Positions 47,038 through 56,073 of a stretch of 64,000 nucleotides of DNA are shown here, in pieces (the stretch's first letter is position 1; every line of letters begins with the position of its first letter). Under the pieces are notes generated by a model, which did not search any database, was not told the DNA's origin, and was given only the letters and a program-made list of their open reading frames with translations. The translations under genes and the position numbers were made by a program. The stretch is from DATCJA01 sp963734635 (GTDB lineage Bacteria > Acidobacteriota > Vicinamibacteria > Vicinamibacterales > UBA2999). Location: assembly GCA_963734635.1 (NCBI GenBank), contig CAVTIA010000014.1, forward strand, positions 620,001-684,000. The letters are read 5' to 3'.

Positions 47038-48475
47038 TCACTCCGGCCGCACGAGCCAGCGCACCACGCTGAAGTGAGCGGCCGCGAGTTGCCGCGGCAG
47101 CTCCAGGTGCCCGTAGTGCGTCATGGGTGGATCGAAGTTGAGTACGCGGATGTCGGCCGTTGGATTCTTCGCACGGTATTCGTTGGCGACGAACACCTCG
47201 ATACTGTTCATCGGATCTTCGGGATTCCAATGATTGCGATCGAAGTGCGCAGTCGTCCAGACCATGCGTCTGTAGCCGTCCAGACGCGTGAAATTCGTGC
47301 CGAATAGATCCTTCTCGACGTCCTCCACGACGATTCGCCACGAGTTGCCGCTCTTCTTCAGCAGCGTTTCGATCTCGTCTTCGACCTCCGCCTTCCGACC
47401 GAGGTCCTCGTTGTGTTCCAGGTTCTGCAGCTGCTGCTTGAAGTTTGCACGCCGCCGCGCTTCAGTCGACAGCCACCGCTCCGCAATCTGCAAGTGCGAC
47501 ATGCCCGCTTCGTAGAGCGGATTGAGAAAGCCGCTGTAACCGCGCGAATAGCTTGGTGGATCCCGACGTTCGAGTATGTGAAGCGGCGTCCGCGTGCCTC
47601 GTGGGGAGGCGCCGCCGCGCGCGCTGATGTCCTTGCCTCTGACCGTCCGCATCAGCTCGAGCCGCGCTGGTCCTCCGCTTCCCCAGCCCAGGAACCGTCC
47701 CTTCAACCGCGGACCAAGCTCTTTGTCCTCGTACGAAAGCATGGCGATCTCGCCCGACGTGGAATGGCCGATCAGCAGGATGTCGCCGGTCGTGTGCTTC
47801 ATCACGAGCTGCTTCACGCCCTGCAGAATCAGGCTGTTCGTGTAGATCGCGTTGCGTACCTCTGATTCCTGCAAGGGGAGCTCGCGATCGAGCAGATATG
47901 CGGGCTGGCGCCGCTCGTCCATCACCGGCAAATCCCAGCCGCCGTACTTGAAATTGCCGGGAATGGTAACGATGAGCACATTCATTTTCTGGGCGAGATA
48001 TTGCGCCCAGCCGGGCCGGTTCTTCAGATCGACATAGAACTCGTAGAAGTTCGCAGCACCGCCGTTCATGATGATGAACCAGGGATAGTTCCTGGCTTCG
48101 GGGTTGAGGCTGGTCAGCTTCAGTGCGCCGATGTCCCAATCCAGGTTGTAGCGCCGGTAACGTTCGACCGACCCACTCGGCTCTGTAGCCCAGTTGCTGC
48201 GGCGGAATCGTTGACAGGTCGCGCGGATCGAACGCACCTCCCGGCGCCTTCTGCGCGAGCGCCGTGACCGCCTGGCCGCCGTCGGGAAGCGTCAAGTCAG
48301 CACCGAGCGCGCGGAAGTCGGCCTCCGACAATGCGACGAACGGCGCCTTCGCATCGTCGAGGATGCGCCAGATCTTGCGCTCGAGATCGTGTATCTGGAT
48401 CTGACTCGCCGCCATCTCCAGTGGAGCGACGATGGAGGCAGCCGCGAGAGCCGCTGCGGCCAGGAGTTTCTTCAC
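47038..48475 (-). CDS. exported alpha/beta hydrolase-like protein (one frameshift)
   Basis: GTG 48475 starts a signal peptide (KKLLAAAALAAASIVAP) and a short N-terminal region. One extra base near 48168 breaks the frame between AEWV and VERYRRYNLD; correction gives about 479 residues. The core shows WFIIMNGGAANFYEFYVDLK, MNVLIVTIPGNFKYGGWDLP, and ILLIGHSTSGEIAML with a GHSTSG nucleophile-elbow, and a late MTHYGHLELP histidine. This suggests a secreted serine hydrolase of uncommon type; the substrate is unknown. Its GTG overlaps the stop of the ModA-like gene (GTGA), so both are translated together. Confidence 0.75.
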
Positions 48476-49233
48476 GGCCTGGCCGGTTCCACGTAGGTCT
48501 TGCGGAGCAGAGGCGCGGCCTGCGGCGAAATCATGAACTTGATCATCTCGCGCGCCGCATCGGGTTCCTTCGACACTGTCAGTAACGCGACACTCGACGG
48601 ACACGGCTTGTTGAGAGACCCGGGCAACGGCCCGACATACTGCGTTCCGGGGACGCCCACCATGATGTTGGTCTGCTGAATGCCGACTTCGAAGTCACCG
48701 CGCGCCAGAAATTCTGCGACGGGGCCGCCGGCGGTGAAAATCGTCTTCGCCTTCAACTGCTCGGTGAGGCCGAGTTGCGCGATCCCCTCAGCGATGTTCG
48801 TGCCGCTGCAGCCGCGCGAATAGCCGATCGACTTCGCCGCGAGCAACGTCGCCTTGTAGGCTTCGATCGTGCTGATGTCGGGCTTCGGCGCGCCAGCCCG
48901 CACAGAAAGGCCGAGACCGGCGAGCACGAACGGCGTCACCGTGCTCGCCACCACTTTGCCGTTCTTCACGAGCTGCTCGATTGCGGGCGGATTTCCCGTC
49001 ACGAGGTCGGCGGGGCCGCTCTCGATTCTTCGTTCCTGCGTGGCGCCTTCTTCCTGGATGACGGTCACCTTGTGTCCGCTGACGCGCTCGAAAGCAGCCG
49101 CAAGCTCTCTCACGCCGGGTGTCGCTCCCTGGTTGGTCAGGATGACGAGTTCGGCGGCGGTCGTCGTCGTTTGCGGCATCCATACAAGGGCTCCCAGAAT
49201 GCATGCCGCCGCGAATTTCGCGCACGTTCTCAT
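48472..49233 (-). CDS. ModA-like substrate-binding protein
   Basis: A 253-residue exported protein from ATG 49233 (signal AAACILGALVWMPQTTTTAA). The order ELVILTNQGATPGVRELAAAFERVSGHKVTV, then ADLVTGNPPAIEQLVKNGKVV, TPFVLAGLGLSVRAG, ATLLAAKSIGYSRGCSGTNIAEGIAQLGL and EFLARGDFEVGIQQ matches the periplasmic type-2 binding proteins related to ModA (molybdate). It lacks a nearby permease or ATPase gene and instead precedes a secreted hydrolase. A role as a standalone binding protein, or for an anion other than molybdate, is possible. The stop overlaps the next GTG. Confidence 0.82.
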   Translation of the reverse strand: MRTCAKFAAACILGALVWMPQTTTTAAELVILTNQGATPGVRELAAAFERVSGHKVTVIQEEGATQERRIESGPADLVTGNPPAIEQLVKNGKVVASTVTPFVLAGLGLSVRAGAPKPDISTIEAYKATLLAAKSIGYSRGCSGTNIAEGIAQLGLTEQLKAKTIFTAGGPVAEFLARGDFEVGIQQTNIMVGVPGTQYVGPLPGSLNKPCPSSVALLTVSKEPDAAREMIKFMISPQAAPLLRKTYVEPARP

Positions 49234-49590
49234 GGTGTCCTCCTGCTGAACCAGCCACGGGCTTCCAGGAATCATCGCTGCCCTGCACCGGCAAGCCGCC
49301 TGGACCGAGCAGGACGAGGATCGTATCCCAATACAAGCGGAGTTGAATCTGGCGTTGGCAGTTGGGAGTTGAGTTGGTGCATCATCCCGGTAACATTCGC
49401 CGCCTGGCGAATTGGACCGCTATGCGGCTCGTTGCGTGAATCTTGTACTCGTTGTGACCCCGGATAGCGGTCCTAGGCGCGCGGAGCGCGCCAAGCAGAT
49501 ACTGCCAACCAGCCAAGGGCGAGGCGCCGCACACATCGGGATATCAATGGCGAGTCTGGCTGGTCCCGTGCGGTCGTCGAAAGGAGCCGG
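49234..49590. other. intergenic region with dispersed hairpin element
   Basis: The divergent gap between the ModA-like and M28 genes holds element copy B at 49412-49555. The rest shows no clear promoter. The M28 gene follows GGAGCCGG. Confidence 0.5.
49412..49555 (+). repeat. dispersed hairpin element, copy B
   Basis: GGACCGCTATGCGG (49415-49428) pairs with CCGGATAGCGGTCC (49461-49474) with one mismatch; GGCGCGC-GGA-GCGCGCC (49477-49493) is the second hairpin; the tail has AGCCAAGGGC and CATCGGGATA, all in the same order and orientation as copy A at 25490-25625. Confidence 0.85.
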
Positions 49591-51072
49591 ATGATGCGCC
49601 GTTTGCCGTTTGTGGCCCCACTGCTATTGCTGCTGCTCGGCGGCGCTTTTGTCACCGCACAGGAACGTGTCGACAGTGAAATGGCGGCCCGTATCCGAAC
49701 CGCGGGTCTGCAGCGATCGCAGGCTCTGAGCCTCTATCGGACATTGACCGACGAGCTCGGCTCGCGGCTGACCGGTTCGCCTGAGCACATGGGGGCGGCG
49801 CGGTGGGCGCGTGATCGGTTTGTGGAATGGGGCCTTGCAAACCCGCACCTGGAGCCGTTCGAATTCGGGCGTGGATGGACGCTCGAGAAGATCACCGTCG
49901 AGATGACCTCGCCGCGTTATATGCCGCTCGTCGCGTACGCCGACGCGTGGACCCCATCGACCGCCGGCGTGGTAAGCGGTCGAGTGGTGTATGTCGGCGA
50001 CAAGACTGCGTCCGAGATTCAGGCGCTCGCCGCACAGCTTCGTGGCGCAATCGTGCTCACACATCTTCCACAGACGCAGTTCGTCGACGCCGACCGGCCG
50101 CAGCCCGGCCTCGACGATCGCCCTGTTGCGACCGGCAACCCGGTGCTGCCGTCCGCCCGAAGCACGACGCCGCCAGACCAGCTCGCGTCACTGTTGAAGA
50201 ACGCGGGCGCCGCCGTGGCGCTCAAGCCGAGTGCCTACCGCGACGGCACCGTCGGCGTGGTTGGCAATCGCAATACGGCACCTGATGCCGTGCCGTCGAT
50301 CACTGTCGCCGGCGAGCAGTACAACGTCCTCGCACGGCTCGCTGCCGCCGGACGCGCCGTGGAGGTAAGGGCTGAGCTGAGGACGCGCTACCAGGAAGCC
50401 GATCGCAATACGTACAACGTGATCGCCGACATTCCTGGCGTCGACCCGGCTCTCCGGGACGAGGTCGTGTTGGTTGGTGCGCACCTGGATTCGTGGCATT
50501 CCGCAAGTGGCGCCACAGACAATGCCGACGGCGTAGCGGCGGTGATGGAGGCCATGCGGATCCTCAAAGAGCTCGGCGCTTCGCCGCGGCGCACGATACG
50601 AGTGGCTTTATGGAGCGGCGAGGAGCAGGGTCTGCTCGGAGCGCGCGCGTACCTCACACAACACTTTGCGGATCAGGCTGCGCGCGACAAACTGGCCGTG
50701 TACCTGAACGACGATCCGGGAAGCGGTAAGACGCTCGGCTTTTACATGGAAGGGAACAGCGCTGCGAAAGCCATCTTCGACACGTGGCTCGAACCGCTGC
50801 GTGACCTTGGCGCCACAAGGAACATCATCGAAGGCATCGGGAGTACCGACCACGTGCCGTTCAACGCTCTTGGATTACCCGGTTTCAACGTGATCAAGGA
50901 TTTCGACGCATACGATGAGCGCACGCGTCATACCAGCGCGGATTTCCCCGAGCGCATGAGCGAGGACGAATTGAAGCAGTCGGCGATCGTGATGGCGACA
51001 TTCGCGTGGCAGGCAGCCATGCGCCCGTCGAAGATCCCACGCGCCGGAGGAGCTGTCTCGTCCGCGCGCTAG
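49591..51072 (+). CDS. exported M28 aminopeptidase with PA domain
   Basis: A 493-residue protein with a signal peptide (LPFVAPLLLLLLGGAFVTA). An N-terminal region with TDELGSRLTGSPEHMGAARW is followed by an inserted PA-like domain (VVSGRVVYVGDKTASEI, RGAIVLTHL) and the M28 zinc core: VLVGAHLDSWH, SGATDNADG, ALWSGEEQGLLGA, YLNDDPGSG and RHTSADFPERM, supplying the His, Asp, Glu, Asp and His ligands in order. It should act outside the cytoplasm on peptides. Two adjacent ATG codons at 49591 and 49594 are possible. Confidence 0.93.
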   Translation: MMRRLPFVAPLLLLLLGGAFVTAQERVDSEMAARIRTAGLQRSQALSLYRTLTDELGSRLTGSPEHMGAARWARDRFVEWGLANPHLEPFEFGRGWTLEKITVEMTSPRYMPLVAYADAWTPSTAGVVSGRVVYVGDKTASEIQALAAQLRGAIVLTHLPQTQFVDADRPQPGLDDRPVATGNPVLPSARSTTPPDQLASLLKNAGAAVALKPSAYRDGTVGVVGNRNTAPDAVPSITVAGEQYNVLARLAAAGRAVEVRAELRTRYQEADRNTYNVIADIPGVDPALRDEVVLVGAHLDSWHSASGATDNADGVAAVMEAMRILKELGASPRRTIRVALWSGEEQGLLGARAYLTQHFADQAARDKLAVYLNDDPGSGKTLGFYMEGNSAAKAIFDTWLEPLRDLGATRNIIEGIGSTDHVPFNALGLPGFNVIKDFDAYDERTRHTSADFPERMSEDELKQSAIVMATFAWQAAMRPSKIPRAGGAVSSAR

Positions 51073-51115
51073 CCGTACGTCTGGCGGTTGCTACGTTCCC
51101 GGGATAGGGGTCCCG

Positions 51116-51661
51116 TCACCGACGTCCGGGATAGTTGCCGAGTGCCCGTCGTTCACCGGGCTTCCACTCCGGACGTACCGGAAACATGTCGTCGCGGTGC
51201 GGCATGCGTATTTTCGGGAGCGTCGTTTGGTCAAGGACGTCGGCTTCGCCGACGATCTTGTTGAGATACAGCACGTAGGCGGTCACCGCGTAGGCCTCGT
51301 CGGGCGTGAGCGTTCCGGGCTGCGTCCACGGCATCGCGCGGTTGATGAAGTCCCATACAGTCGTTGCGTAGGGGACGAGGCTTTCCTCGAGCTTCACCGG
51401 CTTGGCGTTGCCGAGCGGGATGAGCCCACGATGGAGCGGCGTACCCTTGCCCTCAGGACCGTGGCAGGCGGCGCACTTCTGCTTGTACACGGCGACGCCT
51501 TCCTTCGCGCTGCCGCTCCCTGCCGGGAGCCCGCTACCGTCTGGCGCCGCCGAGGGGAAGACGGCCTTGAGTTCCGCCTCGGTCGGCGTGCGCCCGAAGC
51601 CGAATGTCTGCGCATGCGTCACCGCGGGAACGCAGGCCGCGATCACGAGCGTGCCGATCAA
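51116..51661 (-). CDS. c-type cytochrome partner of the SoxC-like dehydrogenase
   Basis: About 181 residues with a signal peptide (GTLVIAACVPAVTHA) and one haem site, KCAACHGPEGKGTPLH, with a distal Met in RAMPWTQPGTLTPDEA. It is shorter than SoxD (about 380 residues) but its neighbour is a SoxC-type enzyme, so it likely accepts electrons from sulfite oxidation. The frame opens with TTG 51661; the ATG at 51681, 5 bp after the SoxC stop and behind a GGGGG stretch, reads into a stop after seven codons and would be in frame after a 1-base correction, so the true start may lie there. Confidence 0.82.
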   Translation of the reverse strand: MIGTLVIAACVPAVTHAQTFGFGRTPTEAELKAVFPSAAPDGSGLPAGSGSAKEGVAVYKQKCAACHGPEGKGTPLHRGLIPLGNAKPVKLEESLVPYATTVWDFINRAMPWTQPGTLTPDEAYAVTAYVLYLNKIVGEADVLDQTTLPKIRMPHRDDMFPVRPEWKPGERRALGNYPGRR

Positions 51662-51685
51662 CAGCGCTCACGCGACTGCATTGGA

Positions 51686-52933
51686 TTACGCCCCCGCGAT
51701 CGCATTGGTGACGTTCCCGTCGCGGGCGATCCGCCACGGCTGGATGCCGTTGAAGTGGTCGGCCTCGTAGAAGTAGTCGACGCCGACCTTGAACAGCCTC
51801 GCGGCTTCCTCGATCGTCGGCTGCACCTCGCCGCGCTCGTCCGTGCAGCGCGCCTGGATCACGCACTCCTCGCCGTTCCACTTCCACGGGAAACGGAATC
51901 GCGTGTGCGCGTGCCGCAGCACCGGCTGCTGGAGCTGCGCTTCCTGGTACGTCTTGCCGCCGTCGAGCGACACGTCGACGCGGCGGACCAGGCCACCGCC
52001 GGTCCACGCGATCCCGGTGATCTCGTAAAACCCCGGTCCCGGCAGCTTCTGTCCGCCGGACGGCTTCGTGATCACCGCCTTCGGGCCGAGCTCGAACCGG
52101 TACCACAGCCCCTTGCCGTCGGCCGCCGTGTCGGCGTTGTTCCCGGCTTCGTGCCACGAGGCATACGCCTTGTCGACGACGTGGATACGATTCAGCCATT
52201 TGACGGCGCGAATCGCTTCCCAGCCCGGCACGATGAGACGCAGCGGGTAGCCCTGATGCGGGCGGATCGGCTCGCCGTTCTGCGACCACGCGACGATGGT
52301 GTCGTCGAGCCCCTTCGCGAGCGGAATGCTCATCGTGTACTTGTTCGACTCGCCCCCTTCCGCGATGATCCAGCTCGCCTTCGGCTGCACGCCCGACTCC
52401 TTGAGCAGCACCGACAGCAGTACGCCCGTCCACTCGCTCGTGCTCGTGCGTCCGTGAATGAGCTGCACCGACTCCCGGTTGGGCCCGCGTAGCGGCCGGC
52501 TGTTGGCGTTGCACTCGAGGAAGTGAATCCGCGACACCGACGGGAACCGTCTCAGCTCCTCCATCGTGTAGGTGAGCGGGCGGCTCACCATGCCGTGCAC
52601 CATCAGGCGATGCTTCTGCGGATCGACTTCGGGGATGCCGTTCGTGTGGTCCATCAGGAAGTGGAGACCGGACGGCGTGATGATCCCGTCGAGTTCGTGC
52701 AGCGGCGTCATCAGCGAGGTGTCGGTGATGGCGGATGGCCGGGCTGTGGTCCGGCGGACGATATGGCCAGTGAACTTGGACGGCTGGCCATAGGCGAGGA
52801 GGCCCTGCGGCTCGTAGGGGGGCGGCGCAGCAGTCTGCCCGCGCACCGACTTGATGGCGCCCATCACGAATGCAGCGAGCGCGCCGCCGCTCGTGAGAAA
52901 CCGTCGGCGATTCGGACCGGAGTGGGAACCCAT
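51686..52933 (-). CDS. soxC: SoxC-type sulfite dehydrogenase (molybdopterin enzyme)
   Basis: A 415-residue protein. RRRFLTSGGALAAFVMGA is a twin-arginine signal. Residues 90-260 are the sulfite oxidase-type molybdopterin fold with the Mo-ligating cysteine in IHFLECNANSRP, VQLIHGRTSTSEWTGVLL, and PHQGYPLRLIVPGWEAI; a dimerisation domain (KWNGEECVIQARCTDERGE) follows. In the Sox pathway SoxCD oxidises sulfur bound to SoxY; free-standing relatives oxidise sulfite in the periplasm. No other sox genes are seen here, so the latter is as likely. The cytochrome gene follows immediately. Confidence 0.92.
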   Translation of the reverse strand: MGSHSGPNRRRFLTSGGALAAFVMGAIKSVRGQTAAPPPYEPQGLLAYGQPSKFTGHIVRRTTARPSAITDTSLMTPLHELDGIITPSGLHFLMDHTNGIPEVDPQKHRLMVHGMVSRPLTYTMEELRRFPSVSRIHFLECNANSRPLRGPNRESVQLIHGRTSTSEWTGVLLSVLLKESGVQPKASWIIAEGGESNKYTMSIPLAKGLDDTIVAWSQNGEPIRPHQGYPLRLIVPGWEAIRAVKWLNRIHVVDKAYASWHEAGNNADTAADGKGLWYRFELGPKAVITKPSGGQKLPGPGFYEITGIAWTGGGLVRRVDVSLDGGKTYQEAQLQQPVLRHAHTRFRFPWKWNGEECVIQARCTDERGEVQPTIEEAARLFKVGVDYFYEADHFNGIQPWRIARDGNVTNAIAGA

Positions 52934-53001
52934 AAGAGGTTCTCCTTTAAGAAGCGGTCAACGTGGGGCGATAGTAACAGCCGTTTCGATGTCCAATCAA
53001 C

Positions 53002-53394
53002 TCAGCGGGAGTTCACCTGCGCTGGCTGGACGATCTCGAGCAGCGAGTCGTGCATCCAGCCGTTGTCTTCGTTCTTGTACCAGCGCATGACCATGCCGGT
53101 TTTTCGAAGCGCCGGCGAGATGCCGACATGGACCCACTCGCCCCGCCGTCCGAGCACAGGCAGGACCGTGCCTTTCGGCGCGAGCACGATCACTTCGTTC
53201 ACGGTGGTCGGACCCATGTGGACGTTGGCATGCCCGACCTTCACGCGCACGCGCTCACTGGTCGGCGGCGGCGCCTTGCCGGCCGCCGGCTGTCCCTGAC
53301 CGCCGCGCTGCTGCGCGTCTGCGGCACATGGCAGCGCGAGCGCGAGGACGATGATGCACAGGCACGCTCGAGCGCGGGCGATTGCCATCGGCAT
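53002..53394 (-). CDS. secreted SH3-like domain protein
   Basis: A 130-residue exported protein (signal ACLCIIVLALALPCAADA). After a Gln/Gly/Pro-rich linker there is one SH3b-like unit: VRVKVGHANVHMGPTTVNEVI and APKGTVLPVLGRRGEWVHVGI. Such domains bind cell-wall or protein partners. It lies 68 bp upstream of the SoxC gene start on the same strand, and diverges from the propeller gene. Confidence 0.8.
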   Translation of the reverse strand: MPMAIARARACLCIIVLALALPCAADAQQRGGQGQPAAGKAPPPTSERVRVKVGHANVHMGPTTVNEVIVLAPKGTVLPVLGRRGEWVHVGISPALRKTGMVMRWYKNEDNGWMHDSLLEIVQPAQVNSR

Positions 53395-53467
53395 GCCGCA
53401 TAGTCAACACCCCGCCGCGCACGCTGTCAAGGATGCTAGGATTACCAGCCAACCGAGGAGTCAGCTT

Positions 53468-54691
53468 ATGCGCGCTATGCCGCGTGTCGTCGCGACGTCG
53501 CTGCTGCTGGGTGCGTTCGCGCTCGTTCCAGGCATGTTCCGGATCGACGCGAGTCAGGCGCCGCAGGCGATCAGGAAGGTCGACCTGGGCGACTACGAGC
53601 CGGTCGTCCCGTGGCCGAAGGCGCTCCCCGATACCGACCAGCCGCATGCCGGCTGGACGTGGGGATCGGGCGCGGGCGTGTGGGCCGAGAGTCCCAACAA
53701 GGTCTGGGTGGCGCAGCGCGGCGAGATCGCGCTGCCGCCGGGCGCCGAGCCCTGGATCTGCGCGTGTCTCCTGACCCCGCCCCGCACGAACACCGGCCGG
53801 CGCGCGTACGCCGACAAGCCCTACCCCTACGAGATGCGGCGGCACCATCTCGTCTTCACCGTCGATCGCGACGGCACCACGATCGGCGAATGGCTGCAGC
53901 ACGATCGGTATCTGGCGCCGCCGCGCGGCAGCGGGCTCGGGGAAATGGGCCGCGGACCGCACAAGATCCTGATGAATCCGTACGATCCACAAAAGCATCT
54001 CTGGATCGTCGATGACGACATGCACGAGATCAACATCTTCACCAACGACGGCAAACTGGTACGGACGATGGGCGAGCGCGGCGTGCCGGGGCGGGGACCG
54101 AACAACTTCAACCGGCCCACCGACATCGCCTGGTTTCCTGACGGCACCTTCTTCGTCGCCGACGGGTACGCGGGCACGCGCGTCGCGAAGTTCGATCGCA
54201 ACGGGAAGTTCCTGATGGACTGGGGGCGGCCGCCGGTCGATCCGGACAATCCGAAGGTGTACGAATTCTGGTCGGTGCACAGCATCGGCATCAGCCGCGA
54301 CCGCCGGATCTTTGTCGCCGACCGCGAGCATCACCGTATGCAAGTGTTCGACGAGAACGGGAAGTTCCTCTACATGTTTCCCACCGGCTACAACTCGTCG
54401 GTGCTGGCGCACGTCGTCACACAGGACGATCACGTCTGGGTGGCCGACTGGACGACGGATCGCCTGGTGAAGTACGACCTCGAGGGGCACTACATCCTCG
54501 ACATCGGCAGCCACGGCCCGCTGCCGGGCCAGTTCGATGGCGTCCATCAGATCCACGTCGACGCCGACCGCAACCTCTACGTCACCGAGGTCCAGAACGA
54601 TCGCTCGCAGAAATTCCGGCCGAAGCCGAACGCCGATCCGAACAAGATCGTCGCGCCGATGGCGATCGTAAACGCGAAGCCGTCGCGCTAG
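53468..54691 (+). CDS. exported NHL-repeat propeller
   Basis: A 407-residue protein from ATG 53468 with a signal peptide (VATSLLLGAFALVPGM). Blades include GPHKILMNPYDPQKHLWIVDDD, RPTDIAWFPDGTFFVADGYAGTRVAKFDRNGKF, VHSIGISRDRRIFVADREHHRMQVFDENGKF and VHQIHVDADRNLYVTEVQNDRSQKF, giving six NHL units. The fold resembles peptidyl-alpha-hydroxyglycine lyase propellers and may be enzymatic or binding. It is a paralogue of the protein at 61356. The upstream divergent gene shares its promoter region. Confidence 0.85.
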   Translation: MRAMPRVVATSLLLGAFALVPGMFRIDASQAPQAIRKVDLGDYEPVVPWPKALPDTDQPHAGWTWGSGAGVWAESPNKVWVAQRGEIALPPGAEPWICACLLTPPRTNTGRRAYADKPYPYEMRRHHLVFTVDRDGTTIGEWLQHDRYLAPPRGSGLGEMGRGPHKILMNPYDPQKHLWIVDDDMHEINIFTNDGKLVRTMGERGVPGRGPNNFNRPTDIAWFPDGTFFVADGYAGTRVAKFDRNGKFLMDWGRPPVDPDNPKVYEFWSVHSIGISRDRRIFVADREHHRMQVFDENGKFLYMFPTGYNSSVLAHVVTQDDHVWVADWTTDRLVKYDLEGHYILDIGSHGPLPGQFDGVHQIHVDADRNLYVTEVQNDRSQKFRPKPNADPNKIVAPMAIVNAKPSR

Positions 54692-54720
54692 ACGCTCGAA
54701 GCCGGTCCTGCGATTCAGGG

Positions 54721-55377
54721 TCAGCCAATGTGGAGGTAGCTGTAGCCGCGTTCCTGCGCGTGCGCGACCCCGACGACGCCCGCTGACACAAATCGCGCGT
54801 TCGGGATGAAGTGGGCTTCGAACTCCTTGAGAACCGCGTCGACATTGCCCTCAGCACCGGCGGCTCGCGTCGCCAACCCCCGGCTGGCGGTGGCGCAAAC
54901 CATGAACAGCACACCGCGTTTGGCCAGCCCGGCCAGTTGTGGACGGTCTCCCGTGTTGTAGGCGTTCACTGTCGGCGGCGGCGCGCTGGCGCTTCGGCCG
55001 TTCTCTTCGGCCCGATCGAGGACGCGTCCGTATTTCGCCCAGAGCGCGTCCGTGTATGCGTAGGACGTTGCGAGGTGCCGCAGGCAGACGACGAGCGCCA
55101 TGTCGTTCTCCTCGACGTTGTAGCCCGACTTGCTGCCGACGAAGAGATTGTTGGCGAAACGCAGGACGTCGGCCATACCGGCAGCGGTGACCGTGTCGAG
55201 GACGACGCGGTGCTTACCGGGGCGCGTGCCGAACCAGTCGTCTTGCGGATAACGGCTTGGCTCGAACGCCGCTGGGGCGGTTTGGGCGCTCACGTTGGGA
55301 GTCCCAAGGGCGACAGCCGCAGCCGTCGTGCCGAGACCGGCGATGAGTTGGCGGCGTCGTTTCGCGTTCGTGGCCAT
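54721..55377 (-). CDS. exported DsrE-like protein
   Basis: A 218-residue protein with a Tat-like start (KRRRQLIAGLGTTAAAVALG). The mature part has KHRVVLDTVTAAGMADVLRFANNLFVG, ALVVCLRHLATSYAYTDALW, GVLFMVCATASRGLATRAAG and FVSAGVVGVAHAQERGYSYLHIG, the layout of DsrE/F-type sulfur-handling folds. The periplasmic location is unusual for the family. It lies near the SoxC-like pair, suggesting a link to sulfur compounds, but the two are not in one operon. Confidence 0.75.
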   Translation of the reverse strand: MATNAKRRRQLIAGLGTTAAAVALGTPNVSAQTAPAAFEPSRYPQDDWFGTRPGKHRVVLDTVTAAGMADVLRFANNLFVGSKSGYNVEENDMALVVCLRHLATSYAYTDALWAKYGRVLDRAEENGRSASAPPPTVNAYNTGDRPQLAGLAKRGVLFMVCATASRGLATRAAGAEGNVDAVLKEFEAHFIPNARFVSAGVVGVAHAQERGYSYLHIG

Positions 55378-55567
55378 GCGAGTCCTCCAGGCACCGGGAT
55401 ACAGGCCGGCGCGATCGTGCAGGCGGAATTATAGTCGGCACGCCGGCGCACCGATCCACTTGCGGTCTTGGCTGCCGGGACATACAGTCTGGGCTGCGCG
55501 CTTTAGTCTGAAGGCAGCCCGCGCCTCGTCCCGAGGACGGAGACGGTTCAGCTCACGAGGAGGACGT

Positions 55568-56002
55568 ATGAAGCTTTTGGCAACGCTCACGACACTGTTC
55601 CTGGTGGCGGCGTATCTTGCGGCGGCCGGGGTGCCGACGAAGGTGACGTACGTTCCCAATGCCAAAGTGTCCGCAACGATGGCGAAGGGCGGAGCCATCA
55701 TCGAGGACACAGGATTACGGGTGCTCGCGCAGCGCCGCGGTTCCGGCGAGGTGGAGGTGCACGAGACGACGAATCACGTGTTCATCATCGTCGAGGGTGA
55801 AGCGACGCTCGTCACCGGAGGGACCCTCGTGGGCGCCAAGCAGACCGCGCCCGGTCAGATTCGCGCGTCGGATGTCCAGGGCGGACAGGTCCATCACCTC
55901 ACCAAAGGCGACGTGATAACAATTCCGGCAAAGACGCCGCACTGGTTCAAGGAAGTGCCGACCAAGACCGTCGCTTACTACGCCGTGAATATGGAGAACT
56001 AG
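55568..56002 (+). CDS. exported cupin protein
   Basis: A 144-residue protein from ATG 55568, with a short signal peptide (LLATLTTLFLVAAYLAAAG). The cupin core has VEVHETTNHVFIIVEGEATLVTGG (motif 1), GGQVHHLTKGDVITIPAKTPHWFKEV (motif 2), with histidines at H..N.H and PHW. Substrate unknown. GAGGAGGAC lies before the ATG. A hairpin follows the stop. Confidence 0.85.
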   Translation: MKLLATLTTLFLVAAYLAAAGVPTKVTYVPNAKVSATMAKGGAIIEDTGLRVLAQRRGSGEVEVHETTNHVFIIVEGEATLVTGGTLVGAKQTAPGQIRASDVQGGQVHHLTKGDVITIPAKTPHWFKEVPTKTVAYYAVNMEN

Positions 56003-56013
56003 CGTAACCGGAG

Positions 56014-56034
56014 GGCGGGCCTTCACGGCCCGCC
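56014..56034. terminator. bidirectional hairpin between convergent genes
   Basis: GGCGGGCC-TTCAC-GGCCCGCC is a perfect 8-bp stem in the gap between the cupin and GH15 stops. It lacks a strong U-run on either side, so it may be a weak terminator. Confidence 0.55.
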
Positions 56035-56073
56035 TGTACTCCAGAAGCCTCAGCAAAGCACAAGAATGCCGCC

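Noticed and set aside
53255..54556. 433-codon minus-strand frame opposite the NHL propeller
   Set aside because: Antisense shadow; Arg/His/Val-rich without motifs, while the plus frame has clear NHL blades.
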